Shown here one piece after another: positions 9,684 to 21,236 of a stretch of DNA of 64,000 nt. Made by a program: the position numbers and the translations under genes. Every line of letters starts with the position of its first letter. Within the stretch, counting starts at the first letter, position 1. The notes under the pieces are model-generated. The model searched no databases and had not been told where the DNA came from. It saw only the letters and a program-made list of their open reading frames with translations. The stretch comes from Siphonodentalium dalli (taxonomy: Eukaryota > Mollusca > Scaphopoda > Gadilida > Siphonodentaliidae): positions 164,416,394 through 164,480,393 of the forward strand of contig CP136069.1 in NCBI GenBank assembly GCA_032622095.1. The letters run 5' to 3'.

Positions 9684-10081
9684 TTATTATTATAGTATTA
9701 CTGTATCAATAACATTTAAGATCAGATTCGATGTGAAATCATGAAAAAGGTTTGATTCGATTCGAAATGATAGCAGAGTTTCAATAAATTTTCTGACCCT
9801 CCCATATCGGAAGACTTGTGTGACTGTCTTAATATATATAAATGAAAAAGACCTTAAAACATTTATCTCGTTTAATGGATGGGAGTATGTATCGATCATT
9901 AGGCATGATTAATTTATCAATTACTCGTCCTGTACATTTCTATAAGTGCTGGCAATGAAAACAAATTGTTAATATCACTGAACTTTGATAATTTGGTTTG
10001 ATTTGATTTGAAATCTTCCACCCGATTCGATTCGAGGTTCGATTGCAACTAAAAAATTGTGATTCACCGGAGACTAATAAG
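9684..10081. other. Gene-free stretch, possible RNF170 poly(A) signal
   Basis: AT-rich DNA with no coding signal. AATAAA at 9783-9788 on the + strand is the nearest canonical polyadenylation hexamer after the RNF170 stop; nothing else is recognisable. Confidence 0.4.
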
Positions 10082-10468
10082 CAGGCCTGAGAATAAAGAA
10101 GTTGCAGAATGAGGTCCCCAGAGGGTCAATATAGTGACACTATCCTGCACAGACTTCTAGCATCGTCAAATTCACCCTCTGGGGACCTCATTCAGCATGC
10201 ATTGGGAACCTCGATTATGCAATGTGTCATCTGCCAATTTGGGGATATAGAAAAACTAAATTAAAAAAGAAAAAGTATCTCTGTGAAGAAGTTTCTAATG
10301 AAACTAAATTTGATAATAAAGATACTTTCCAGAGAAGATGAGGCCTGAGCAGAATGAGGTCCCCAGGGGGTGAATTAGTGATGCGCGCCCACTTTGCAAG
10401 ATAGGGTCACTAAATTCCCCTTCGGGGACCTCCATCTGTAAATGTCCGGCACCTTATTCTCAGGCCTG
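10082..10468. mobile_element. hAT-type MITE of the CAGGCCTGAGAATAA subfamily
   Basis: Termini CAGGCCTGAGAATAA and TTATTCTCAGGCCTG. Two hairpin modules (GAATGAGGTCCCCAGAGG type) are separated by a ~130-bp spacer containing GAAACTAAATTTGATAATAA. It is the same layout as 13396-13842. No clear target duplication at this copy. Confidence 0.75.
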
Positions 10469-10504
10469 TATATAACTACATGTATTCCAAAACATTTTGC
10501 TTAT

Positions 10505-10857
10505 TTAACCCTTTACCCAACAGAAGGGCCCTGTGCCAATGCATTCTCTTATATATGCGAGTCGACCATAGGTCGCCTCGCATATATAACAGAATGCATT
10601 GGCTTAACACATTAAAAATTATAAAATTGTTAAAGAATGTAAGTTATGCCCTGTGCCAATGCATTCTCTTATATATGCGAGGCGACCTCGCATATATAAG
10701 AGAATGCATTGGCACAGGGCATAACTGTAACTATCACAATGTGGTCAAGGAGCCGGTTCCAATGATATCCATATTTGTATGGTTCTATTGAGACAGACCG
10801 AAGATATTTTAGGCTGTTGAAGCTTTATTTGGCCGGTTTTGTTAGGTAAAGGGTTAA
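10505..10857. mobile_element. piggyBac-type MITE, CCCTTTACCCAACA family, copy 1
   Basis: TTAA at both ends, then CCCTTTACCCAACAGAAGGG and the inverse GTTAGGTAAAGGG. Inside are two palindromic cores (CCAATGCATTCTCTTATATA ... TATATAAGAGAATGCATTGG) and a non-palindromic right half with GTGGTCAAGGAGCCGGTTCC. Nearly identical to 28449-28826. No transposase. Confidence 0.85.
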
Positions 10858-11478
10858 GGTGGATTTACTCATACTGCAAAGAGTTATAACTAAATGTGTT
10901 GCACGAGCCTGTGCATATTCTAAAAAGCTAGATAAAGGCTGCCATATATATTTTAGAATTTGTCTTGATATATTGAATTCTAATTTGATGCACCCACACA
11001 TGGGTCATTTGATTTCCATTCATATACAGTTGTAAAAAAAAGTCACCATGTTGAGATATTGTGTTCTTTGTAAGGGAAAACAGATGCAGTTTTACTTAAG
11101 AACGGTATTCAAATCTAGCTATTATACTCTTATATAATTTTATAGTTAATTGTGTTGTCTCTCATCAATGAGATTCATTCGTTCATTAGCAATTGGCATA
11201 ATTAACTACAATAGTTAATATAACTGTAATTGAAGTTTTGTCGTGACTTAGAGCATAAAATTTATTTACCTTGAAATATTTTGGTGAAGACAAGTTCACC
11301 TTCATCGGTTGAAGTTTACTTATTGGAAGTCACATGACCATTGCTGTTTGTCGTGCGAGGAAAGGCGGCGGTCTGTATACCCGCGGCAGTCTCTCGTACC
11401 TGTCATGAATAAACTCCAATCTGAATCAAATCCAGAGCAAGGAAGAACTTATTTTACGGTATATATGTTTAACTGTTA
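10858..11478. other. Gene-free stretch inside the 9.4-11.7 kb composite
   Basis: AT-rich sequence with short palindromes (ATTAACTACAATAGTTAATA near 11201). No exon, repeat family or RNA gene that I can support. Confidence 0.4.
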
Positions 11479-11690
11479 AATGCTCTAAATAATCGACTCC
11501 TTAACCACAGCAGAATTATGGATAACTTTTCAGGATTTAGTCGGAAATATGGTTTGTTGCCATTCATCGGAAAGCTCTCCCAGAGAGCTTTCCGATGAAT
11601 GGCAGCAAGCCATATTTCCGACTAAATCCTGAAAAGTTACCCATAATTCTGCTGTGGTTAAGGAGTCGATTAATTAGGGCATTACTGTAG
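11479..11690. mobile_element. Palindromic mariner-type MITE, copy 2
   Basis: Same palindrome as 9468-9683. The left end is slightly degraded (ATGCTCTAAATAATCGACTC); the right end GGGCATTACTG-TA is intact. Confidence 0.82.
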
Positions 11691-11770
11691 TTATAAAGGG
11701 ATTTGCCAGACCTGCTAATAGGTGCTGTTTATTGTGATTCCCTGTTTGTGAGTGATAAATATTTCACCAT

Positions 11771-12245
11771 GGGGAATCATGTGGTTTCGAGTTGATGAGT
11801 ATCACGCATTCAAAATGGCTGAGGCGATCGCAAACGCGGTCAGAAATGAGGAAAAGGGTAATAAACTAGGATATCACATATTACATAGTATTTTAGCAGC
11901 TACCTGCATATGCTATACTATTTTTCAAACAAGCCGATAACTCATTTGTGTCCAAACTCTGTTGTTTGCTCTAACATTCTGACCAAGTTTTCAGTCAAAG
12001 GATTCTCCTCGATGTATGGGCTGGTGCATTCCACAAACCTCCGACTGGCAACTTTGGTCAGAATTTTGAGTATTTCAGAACAAATAAGGTATCAACTTGT
12101 TTTAAAAGTAAACTAGCATATGCTCGTAACAGTCAAAATACTGTTTTGTGTCAGTTCCTCATATATTACGTTTTTGTACGTTTGCGATAATCTTGGCCAT
12201 TTTGAATGCGTGGTACTCACCATCTTTGAAACCATGTGATTCCCC
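11771..12245. mobile_element. GGGGAATC-ended TIR element, copy 1
   Basis: 475 bp with ~60-bp TIRs: GGGGAATCATGTGGTTTCGA at the left, GAAACCATGTGATTCCCC at the right. Flanked by a 5-bp repeat, accat (11766-11770 and 12246-12250). Related to 32323-32777. Internal blocks include a pair of inverted TTGGTCAGAA motifs. Class uncertain; no transposase. Confidence 0.65.
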
Positions 12246-12334
12246 ACCATGTATTTGGCTCTCTCATGGCGCCAAATTGATTAATTTTTGACACAGCACA
12301 ATTCTAAAGACAGCCCCTGTACTGTACTGGTGAG

Positions 12335-12697
12335 CAAGCCTGAATTTAGTTTCTGACATTTGCAGAATGAGTTCCCCAGGGGGTGAATTTAGTGATGCTA
12401 TCCCACTCGGTGGGCTAGCATCACCAAATTCACCCTCTGGGGACCTCATTCTGCTTAGATCTAATCTTCTGGGAAGTATCTATAGTCTCAAATAATCATT
12501 GTTTTAGTGAATTTTTCCCTTCTGGGAAGTTTCTATATCCCCTAATTTGAAGAAGATAAAATGCATAATTGAGTTGACTAATGGGTGAGCATCACAAAAC
12601 TTAACTGGGGAACTTTAATCTGATCCTAAGTCTCCCATAGCAGTTGAGGCCTAAGCATAATGAGGTTCCCAGAGGGTGAATTTGGTGATGCTAGCCA
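12335..12697. mobile_element. Partial hAT-type MITE of the A family
   Basis: Left end CAAGCCTGAATTTAGTTTCT, one complete hairpin module, and the long internal spacer (CTTCTGGGAAGTATCTATAG). A second module then starts (GAGGCCTAAGCATAATGAGG) and is cut off near GATGCTAGCC. No right terminus. Confidence 0.65.
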
Positions 12698-13148
12698 AAT
12701 TTTATAACTTCAAATTTTGTTTTGACACATCGTTCACAATATTGGAAATGAATGCAAATAAATGAATTTGGTTGAGTTATGATCCCAAATGGGTGTGCAA
12801 GTTCTCAGAGCTTTCTGTGTTTAGATGTTATGAGACATTATTTGGATCAAAAAGTTACATCTATTGTGCAATTCAGCTTATTATGATTGAAAACCTGCCC
12901 ATAAGTTTAATCAACTGCTTGATTGCGAGACATGAGATGATAACATATATATTTCATATCGAAAAACTATTCTCAATCAGTTATTGAAACATAAATGTAA
13001 TGGGTTCGGCCATCTAGGAAATTAGTCAATGACGTCATGGCACAATTCTGCACTGCCAATACTGTTGTTGATGGTGAAAATGTAGTTCCCATTACAGAAT
13101 TGTGCTGTGCTGAAAGTGAATCAACCAGGTACTTGCTTTACTAACAAA

Positions 13149-13365
13149 TACAGTAATGCTCTAAGTAATCGACTTCTTAACCACAGCAGAATTATGGGTA
13201 ATTTTTCAGGATTTAGTCGGAAATATGGCTTGTTGCCATTCATAGGAAAGCTCTCCCTGAGAGCTTTCCGATGAATGGCAACAAGCCATATTTCCGACTA
13301 AATCCTGAAAAGTTACCCATAATTCTGCTGAGGTTAAGAAGTTGATTACTTAAAGCATTACCGTA
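13149..13365. mobile_element. Palindromic mariner-type MITE, copy 3
   Basis: TA-CAGTAATGCTCTAAGTAAT at the left and AAAGCATTACCG-TA at the right. Full-length palindrome with a few arm mismatches. Confidence 0.83.
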
Positions 13366-13395
13366 GTAGATAGACTGAAATGTATAGCTTACTTC

Positions 13396-13842
13396 CAGGC
13401 CTGAGAATAAGGTGCTGGGCATTTGCAGAATGAGGTTCCCAGAGGGTGAATATATTAAAGTTATCCCGAACAGTGGGCTAGAATCACCGAATTCACCCCC
13501 TGGTGACGTCATTCTGCATGGGCTCATCTTTTATGGGAGACCTAGACTCAGATTTAAGTTTCCAGATGGTAATTATTGTGAACCTTGATTATGCAATGTG
13601 TCATCTGCCTATTTGGAGATATAGAGAAACTAAACTAAAAAAGAAAAGGAATCTTTTGTGAAGATTTTCTAAAGAAAATAATTTGATAATAAAGATACTT
13701 CCAGAGAAAATGAGGCCAAAGCAGAACGAGGTCCACAGATGGTGAATTTAGTGATACTAGCCTGCTTTGTGGGGTAACTTCACTAAATTTACTCTCTGGG
13801 GACCTCATTCTGGGAGTGTCGGGCACCTTATTCTCTCACCTG
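13396..13842. mobile_element. hAT-type MITE, long form (TSD cttacttc)
   Basis: 447 bp. Ends CAGGCCTGAGAATAAGGTGC and GGCACCTTATTCTCTCACCTG, flanked by a perfect 8-bp duplication cttacttc (13388-13395, 13843-13850). Two hairpin modules bracket a spacer with GGAGATATAGAGAAACTAAA. This copy ties the CAGGCCTG and CAAGCCTT subfamilies to the same hAT-type target choice. Confidence 0.88.
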
Positions 13843-13859
13843 CTTACTTCCATATTACC

Positions 13860-14056
13860 GTCATAAAATATCATGTCAGTTCCAGTGGCAATTTGGGGAT
13901 ACAGAGAAACTAAACTAAAAAAGAACTAGAATCTACATGTACGTGAAGAAATTTCTATAGAAATATTGTAATAAAGAAACTTTCCAAAGATGAGGCCTAA
14001 GCATGAATGAGGTCCCCAGAGGGTGAAATTAGTGATGCTAGCCCACTATTTGTTGA
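13860..14056. mobile_element. Fragment of a long-form hAT-type MITE
   Basis: Repeats the spacer and start of the second module of the neighbouring 13396 element (GGATACAGAGAAACTAAACT, GAGGCCTAAGCATGAATGAG), then stops at GCTAGCCCAC. No termini. Confidence 0.6.
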
Positions 14057-14344
14057 TGGGGTTTCAGTAACACAGTTGACTTAACTGAATACCCTTCCGC
14101 ACATGTTGGCAAACGATGTGTATCCTTCAGCACATTTCCAAAACCTGTGTAACCCTCAGCACTTTTTTAAGTGAGAGTGATATCCTCATAATAATTTTAA
14201 ACTGTAATTGTAAAACCAAGTGTTTGTGTTAATTTATAACAATTACTCGAGAATTAAATTATCTTTGTGAGAATATATATATTTTTATGTTTTTTTTGAA
14301 GAAAATTAATACTTTGAAAAACTGTTGTCTGTTGTTATTTGTTA

Positions 14345-14690
14345 ATCCTTCCATGATTGGAGCTGTCTGAAATATTGTGAAAACCCTGTGCCAATGCATT
14401 CACTTATATATGCTAGTCTCCCATAGGGAGCCTCGCATATATAAGAGAATACATTGGCCTAACAATATTTACCTTGTAAGCGAGACTCGCAAATATAAGA
14501 GAATACATTGGCCTAACAATATTTACCTTGACCTTGTAAGAGAGACTCGCATATATAAGAGAATACATTGGCCTAACAATATTTACCTTGACCTTGTAAG
14601 CAAGTGCATTCTCTTAAATAGGTAAGTCTGCCATAACGAGACTTGCACAGGATCTTTAATGCTGAACCATCGCGCTCCCATCATAAAAGG
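14345..14690. mobile_element. CCTTCCATGA-ended MITE with amplified hairpin arm
   Basis: Begins TTAATCCTTCCATGATTGG, then a palindromic core (CCAATGCATTCACTTATATA ...). The right arm with its tail (AGAGAATACATTGGCCTAAC + AATATTTACC) is repeated three times at ~14437-14600. It ends near CATCATAAAAGGGTCAA. The open frame across 14377-14625 (repeated RIYKRIHWPN) is only the in-frame repeat. Confidence 0.6.
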
Positions 14691-15434
14691 GTCAAGGCCC
14701 ACTTAATTTTCGAATGACCACATCACATTATATACAACATATTCCACATTGGGACAGAAAGGCAGTTCAAGTATTTATCAACCTATTTCGATACCGAGAA
14801 AAATGCAAAACCGTTTTGTGAACTTGATAATCCATAATCATCTCACAAAAAATTAATCAAAATCAGTTGAGCACTAATTCAGTACCATGTTTGTTTTTTT
14901 AGACTAAATAACATTGCAAGGTCCATGCGAATCATTAATTAATTATTAAGTCAGTTGCCATTTAATTGGTCTAAATCATGTTATGTAGGAGCGATTAATG
15001 TCATCATGTTAATGCAAAACATGTTTGGTGCCGGTTTTTGTTTATTATTTATGTATATATCTAATAATGTTTTGTTAGGTCATGAAGAGGCATTGTCTTT
15101 ATGAGGCACCCATCTCCCATGATATTATCAGGGATGTGAAACATGTCAGTGGCATAAGTGAAATGGGGCTTCCAAGGGCGTGGATGTCAAAAACTCACAC
15201 CCACTCGCTTTGTGACACCTATTTTCTATCTTAATTGTATGTCGGGGATCAAATGTTGGGTCAGGACTCAGTCCACAACCACGGCACAGAATAAATGCTT
15301 TATTTGGTATGCACCCTGTTTACTCTTATTGTATCACTGATAAACATAGGATCCTCTTGAAAAAAAAAACACTTGAGCCAGATAGGCGGCCTTGCAAACC
15401 AGAGAGCGACCTTGCTGGCCAGAGGCACCAAATG

Positions 15435-18023
15435 CACGGGGTAGGAACTGCTCCGCGAGACAGACACCACTTCCGATCTTCGGTCCAGTTCACTATCGAT
15501 CCGTGTCCAGTTCACTCGTGATTTTTGTACAGAAAATGGCGGCTAAGATGACCAAGCCAGTGAGTATTCCCCAAAATCTACATAAAAAGACATAGTTTTC
15601 AAACTGTTCGCATGCGGAAACATAAAATAAACACCACAAATTCAAAACACTAACAATTCAGGCAACATGAACACTAATTCATTTTAGAAATAACCACTGA
15701 TCAGTCGGATTTCTGTGAAAAAATTCACATAGCGACAGTTAACATCGTTTTTTGAACAATTTTCTGTTTAGCTGCAGATTATAAATGCGTTGCATACACT
15801 CATGGGACCACCAATATCTCATGTATATATGTTTTTTTTCTTCAAAACCTTGCCCACTGTTGACATCGATCGATTAGCGACGACATGGTGTACGCTCCAG
15901 TTCACTAAAATAGAAGCTCCAGTTCACTACAAGCTAAACACGATGCGCTCCAGTTCACTATACATCGAACATCGCGTTCTCAAAAAGCAGTCTTGATGTC
16001 TGAAAATGGCTGTCAATTGGGGAAATGGTAATGCAATCGAAACTGGTTTGCTTTTCAACAAAGATCTAAACCATTTTACTCGACAAACGTGCTGATTTCG
16101 TGAAGCAATTATATAAGGATTAACTGTTGTGTGGACTGTTTTTATGGAGATGTAACCGTGAGGTAAGTGGTCATAACTTGTGTAAAACCCGAAGGGTTTT
16201 ACATACAAGTTATGACCACTTACCTCACGGTTACATCTCCATAAAACAGTCCACATGACAGTTAATCCTTATATTTATATACATTTAGCGAAAAAGCCAC
16301 TTTTGTAAATGTATTTAAATCGAAAAGTGTATCGTGACAAAACCAGCCCAAAATATCCCATAGCACCCTTGGCAAAAGTTAACAGGAACAATTTATCTTC
16401 ATATTGAAACCCGATGATTTATTAAGTCAATCCTACGCGAGTCCAAATGCGCCCAAAACATTACGCGTTCGTCTTTCCAAACCCAATGACGTATCAATGT
16501 TGTTATGAGCTTGCAGTTATGAGCCGTTGCACATTCACCGAGAAATAATTGCAAATAGCCACGTGGGCGCCGACCAATCGGAATGCTGGATTTAGTGATG
16601 ATCACACTTAGTATGTAAATATATATATATATAATTTTTTTTTTGTGCACATTTGGTAAAACAAATGAAATATTGACTGTAAACATAATTCAGATAATGC
16701 TTTTCTATTAAATATGTATGGAACAAAATGTTTAATGTAGAGGTAATTTCTCAATATTTGTGTCTTGTAGTCAGTTTTTTTTGGTCAGTTTATGCACATA
16801 TACAGATGTGTGTTCTCATGAATCAGTATAGGCCTACATTGTAGATGTGCCATCATAGGCAAAATGGGACGCACCATTCGCTGATATCACGAAAAAATAC
16901 CCGAACTTGCATGTATGCGCCATTATATAATTGTTCTTCCAGACTGAGTATAGATGTTATTACTGCAAAGAGAAGCAGGAGACAACCAAGGGTGTAATCT
17001 ATATGAGCACTCTCGACATGCGGCCTCGGCTTCAATGGTGTACTCGTTAGTTGTAGCTCGGATGTCGAGTAAAGTTGTGGCTCGAATATCGAGGCAAATG
17101 AAATATCCCTCAACAGCATGGAGTCTACCAGTGGAAGCATTGACCTTTCCTGTCCTTCGTATAAGCTGAAAACAATAGGAAGTTGCAACTTATGGGAAGA
17201 AGAAAAAGAATATCATAGCACCAACACATTATAGGTTTAATAGCGGTTTGATCTGTATTGGGTGGCCACACGCCCCGCTATCCCCCTTCCCATTTTCTCG
17301 TCCATGGCCGCGACATTATTGCCCCAATACGTATACCTCATGATCTCCTATCGCACGCCCCCTTTACATATACGTGCACTGGTTTTAAACATACTTGTTG
17401 CATAACCCATAATATTTCTTTCAAATTGACATCAATATAAGCTCTTTCGACTATATTGGGGTGGTCAAAAATTGAGAATCTCTCATCTGAATCTGCTCGA
17501 AGTGTAAAATATGAATCTACAGGACATTGTTGATCTGCAAACAATTGGGTCTTATGTTCGGGAAGTGAACCGATCTTATCTGGAGCTTTTTCGTCAAAAT
17601 TTCAAACCTAAATATCTTATGATTCCAAGATCATATATCTACTGTCCGGTGGGGAGACAACAAACTTTTGACTAATAAAACCTTACATTATCGTGTGAGT
17701 ATCGAATGATTTGTTTTTTTCACATAAATTTGTGTTGAAATTTACCATTGGGGCCATGGCAATTTAACACTCAAATTTCTACGCTTAATTTGGAAAATTG
17801 GCACGCTGTATATTGGAAATATCAAATCTCATGAACAGATGTGGATGTGCGGCAGTCATATTTAACAAAAAAACGGTATATCCTCTTACCTTGGTGAATC
17901 CATCTACAAAATCGAGCGCCAGCCAACTTAAAAAGATCACGAGTGAACTGGAGTGCATCGGAAGTGAACTGGACTAAAGATCGGAAGTGGTGTCTGTCTC
18001 GCGGAGCAGTTCCTACCCCCGTG
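15435..18023. mobile_element. CACGGGG-ended DNA element (2.6 kb, TSD aaatg)
   Basis: Inverted ends CACGGGGTAGGAACTGCTCC and GGAGCAGTTCCTACCCCCGTG extend to ~90 bp (shared CAGACACCACTTCCGATC and ACTCGTGATTTTT blocks). A 5-bp direct repeat, aaatg, lies at 15430-15434 and 18024-18028. CCAGTTCACT motifs recur near the left end (15484-15961) and inverted near the right end (17944-17970), like subterminal transposase-binding repeats. No transposase domain recognised in 2.6 kb, so it is non-autonomous. CAC-ended termini with a 5-bp TSD recall Transib-type elements, but this is tentative. Confidence 0.65.
16113..16272. mobile_element. 160-bp palindromic MITE nested in the CACGGGG element
   Basis: Almost perfect palindrome: ATAAGGATTAACTGT ... 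ACAGTTAATCCTTAT, with centre AAAACCCGAAGGGTTTTA. Flanked by TA. It is an insertion inside 15435-18023. Confidence 0.75.
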
Positions 18024-18226
18024 AAATGGAATGGTAGGTGGGATAACCCATGGCTGAGATACTAAGGCAGACGGACAAAAAAATCAACATTTCCAGATAA
18101 ACAAACTAAAGAATGGAAAACTCTAATTTCATTAATTCGACAACCCGTGGTTGAGATATTTGCTTGGATGGACGAAGGACCTGACGCATGTAATCGAGTA
18201 TACCCATTATTTCCTTCGGTCATGAG

Positions 18227-18778
18227 CAAACCTGGAAACAGTGTGAGGGTGAATTTAGTGACGCTGTCCCACATGGCGGGCCATCATCACTAAGATCACC
18301 TTCTGGACTGGGGACCTCATTCTGCTTTGGCCTCAACTGCTATGGCAGATCTAGGATCATATTGAAGCTCCCCATTTGAAGTTGGTGATGTTGATCCATC
18401 AGACATCTTGATTATGCATTTTATCTTCTGCAAATTAGGGGATACATTGTATAGAAACTTCACAAAGGGAAAAAGTTACTAAAAACAATGTTAATTTGAG
18501 ACTATAGATACTTCCCAGAAGATGAGGCCTAAGCAGAATAAGGTCCCCAGAGGGTGAATTTGGTGATGCTAGCCCGCTGTGTGGGATAGCATCACTAAAT
18601 TCACCCTCTGGGGACCTCATTCTGCAAATGACAGACACACTATTTGCAGGATTGGTCATGGGGTATAAGGTCCCCAGAGGGTGAATTTGGTGATGCTAGC
18701 CCGCTGCATGGGATAGGGTCACTAAATTCTCCCTCTGAGGACCTAATTCCGCAAATGACAGACACTATTTGCAGTCTT
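18227..18778. mobile_element. hAT-type MITE of the A family, composite
   Basis: The first unit (18227-18654) is flanked by gtcatgag and gtcatggg (7 of 8). An additional right half (18663-18778) ends TTGCAGTCTTG and is followed by gttatgag. Modules GTCCCCAGAGGGTGAATTT alternate in orientation. The extra half suggests slippage or repair between modules. Confidence 0.65.
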
Positions 18779-19039
18779 GGTTATGAGGGTCTAATGATAA
18801 AAGAGCCATCATTCAGGGTAGATATATTCAGTTTATTCTCATAGTTGACAAACAAAATGAAGCAGCAAGCAGAACCTAACACTGATATCAGACAGGGATG
18901 GTATGTACAATGTATGGACATATGTTCAGTAACAAGGAACCAATCATCGATCACCGCAAAGTGGTGTGGTGTCAGCATAATCCGTTTGTCAAATGGTCCA
19001 GTTCCTCTTCCAAGACGGGAAATATTGATTTACTGGTAC

Positions 19040-19255
19040 TACTGTAATGCCCTAAATAATTGACTCCTTAACCACAGCAGAATTATGGGTAATTTTTCAG
19101 GATTTAGTCGGAAATATGGCTTGTTGCCATTCATCGGAAAGCTCTCAGTGAGAGCTTTCCGATGAATGGCAACAAGCCATATTTCCGACTAAATCCTGAA
19201 AAGTTACCCATAATTCTGCTGTGGTTAAGGAGTCAATTCTTTAGGGCATTACTGT
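19040..19255. mobile_element. Palindromic mariner-type MITE, copy 4
   Basis: TAATGCCCTAAATAATTGAC ... TTAGGGCATTACTGTA, nearly perfect arms meeting at GAAAGCTCTCAGTGAGAGCT. Confidence 0.87.
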
Positions 19256-19274
19256 ATGTATTGACCTGTATTGG

Positions 19275-19793
19275 CCAGTCTCTTTGAAAAGCCGACGAAA
19301 ATCCTATCGGATATACGTCTCCAGATTTGTGGATTAAAATAAGTTTCTTTATTGATGGGATTCCCTCCATTTCATTGGAGAGTGGCGAAGAGTATGCGCG
19401 ATTTCATTGGTTAATGATGTCACAGATCAAAGGTCAATGACATGTTGACAATTCTCCCATGCATTGTCAAACACAACTAATGCTGTAAAACTGAATACAG
19501 GCGATATATCCATAATTCATTATACTCATCGCTATATATAAGAGATATCATCTTCCAGTTTTTATCAGTCAACGATATTCCTGACTGATTATTCTTTCGC
19601 ATCTTGTTGTATTTATAACTATTTCTAAATACTACGATTCGCACAAACATTTACTGCTACAGGAATGCACTCCATATTTGGAAACGGTTTATTACGTCAT
19701 GTTGGGAATGCCGCTTCGTCGTAGAAATGAGATATAATCGAGATCTAGAGACGTACATCCGATAGGATTTTCGTCAGCTTTTCAAAGAGACTG
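19275..19793. mobile_element. hAT-type MITE, CAGTCTCTTTG family (TSD tgtattgg)
   Basis: 519 bp. TIRs of ~45 bp begin CCAGTCTCTTTGAAAAGCCG at the left and end TTTTCAAAGAGACTG at the right. Flanked by a perfect 8-bp duplication tgtattgg (19267-19274, 19794-19801). Interior non-coding. Confidence 0.85.
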
Positions 19794-19929
19794 TGTATTG
19801 GAATGTGTTAATGTAACTATCAAAAAGATGCATGGCACACCATTAGAGGAAAATTATATATTTTCATCCATTTTGACTGAATCTGGCCTTTTTTGGATGG
19901 AATTTACATTCTTCATGATGGAATCAACC

Positions 19930-20367
19930 TTAACCCTTTCAGTGCCAGGGGCCGATCTCATCGGTCCTAAATTCCGGTCCCTAAAAAAAATAAAAAATAA
20001 TTTATTTTTTTTAAGTTGAATTTTTTTTGGGTATGCTTAAGCACGCTATAGCGAATTAAAAAACAAACTGGATAAAACCTTAGGGGCATGTTATAACTCA
20101 AAACTATCACCAAGTATTCATAGTAATAATTTTGATGCCCATGAAAAACGTAAGATACCCTGGCACTAAACCTACAAAATATGTCTGCTAAAGAATATAA
20201 GAAAAAATTATTAAAATTGTAAAAAATTGTAAAAAATAATAATAAATGATGAAAAATTGTTAGGCCAATGCATTCTCTTATATATGCGATATATATATAT
20301 AAGAGAATGCATTGGCACAGGGTATATGGATTGATACAAAAATCGGACCTGGCACTGAAAGGGTTAA
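19930..20367. mobile_element. piggyBac-type MITE, CCCTTTCAGTGCC family, with hairpin core
   Basis: TTAA-CCCTTTCAGTGCCAGGGGCC at the left, GGACCTGGCACTGAAAGGG-TTAA at the right. The palindromic core GCCAATGCATTCTCTTATAT ... AATGCATTGGC (about 20264-20325) is the same as in the CCCTTTACCC family. Confidence 0.85.
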
Positions 20368-20510
20368 AACATACTCATGAATATTTTTATAGAAGTGAAT
20401 TCTCAGACTAACCCATACTGGGAGTTAAAACCAACTCTCATTGTAATGATGGCATCTGTTAAATAGATCACACTGCTAATGGTGTACCACCTTGTTGATA
20501 ATTGAATTAA

Positions 20511-20690
20511 TTAACCCTTTCAGTGCCAAGTCCGATTTTTGTATCAACCCATATTTCCTTGATCATTTTTCAAATTTATTGATTATGAAAATGTGATACA
20601 TGTATCACATTATTATAATCAATAAATTTGAAAAATGATCAAGGAAATATGGGTTGATACAAAAATTGGACTTGGCACTGAAAGGGTTAA
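20511..20690. mobile_element. piggyBac-type MITE, perfect 180-bp hairpin
   Basis: TTAA-CCCTTTCAGTGCCAAGTCCG ... TTGGCACTGAAAGGG-TTAA; the two halves are inverse copies meeting at ATGTGATACATGTATCACAT. Confidence 0.9.
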
Positions 20691-21136
20691 ATTAATACTT
20701 TCCCCTTCCAATTCTGGAAGTTTAATTTTTTTTATTTCACTTTTAGCCCTTTCACTATATAAATTGATTCTCCCATTCAGTTATAACAAGTATAAATTGG
20801 ATTGGTCAATTATTCATTTTGAGGGGTGTTTAGAAACAACAAGTGCAGAAAGCATAGGATTATCATTCAGTCATTTGGAGTGAATATTCAGGTAATAAGT
20901 TCAACAAAGACTAAAGAGTGAATGTTCAGGCAATAAGATCAACAAACGACCAAATAGGGAATGTTCAGGCAATAATTGGCTGTTTGTTGATTTGTTAACC
21001 GAACATAAACCAAGTGAACCTCTTGTCAGCAAGAATTTAGTCATGAAATGGTTAAGTACCCATATTTCATCTTTTTCTTTTAACTTTTCCTCTCTTTAGA
21101 CACTGACTTTTTATTACAGATCATAAAATCATTCCA

Positions 21137-21222
21137 TGAACCCATAGAGAGCCCCACACAGACTGGAGCAGACGACACTCCATAGTGCATGCTTCCATCT
21201 GTGTGAGGCTCTCTGTGGGTTA
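21137..21222. repeat. Short hairpin
   Basis: AACCCATAGAGAGCCCCACA paired with GTGTGAGGCTCTCTGTGGGTT around a ~40-bp loop. Possibly a minimal MITE; nothing further visible. Confidence 0.5.
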
Positions 21223-21236
21223 AACATATAACAGTA

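Larger units (their letters stand above)
9446..11718. mobile_element. Inverted-repeat composite capped by two mariner-type MITEs
   Basis: Left end TCTGGCAAATCCCATTTATAACTAC and right end GTTATAAAGGGATTTGCCAGACCTG are inverse copies. Immediately inside each lies a copy of the palindromic CAGTAATGCCC MITE (9468-9683, 11479-11690). Either a long-TIR element contains the MITE in its TIR, or an inverted duplication carried it. The related TIR GCAGGTCYGGCACAT recurs at 21879-22366. No coding frame recognised inside. Confidence 0.5.
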
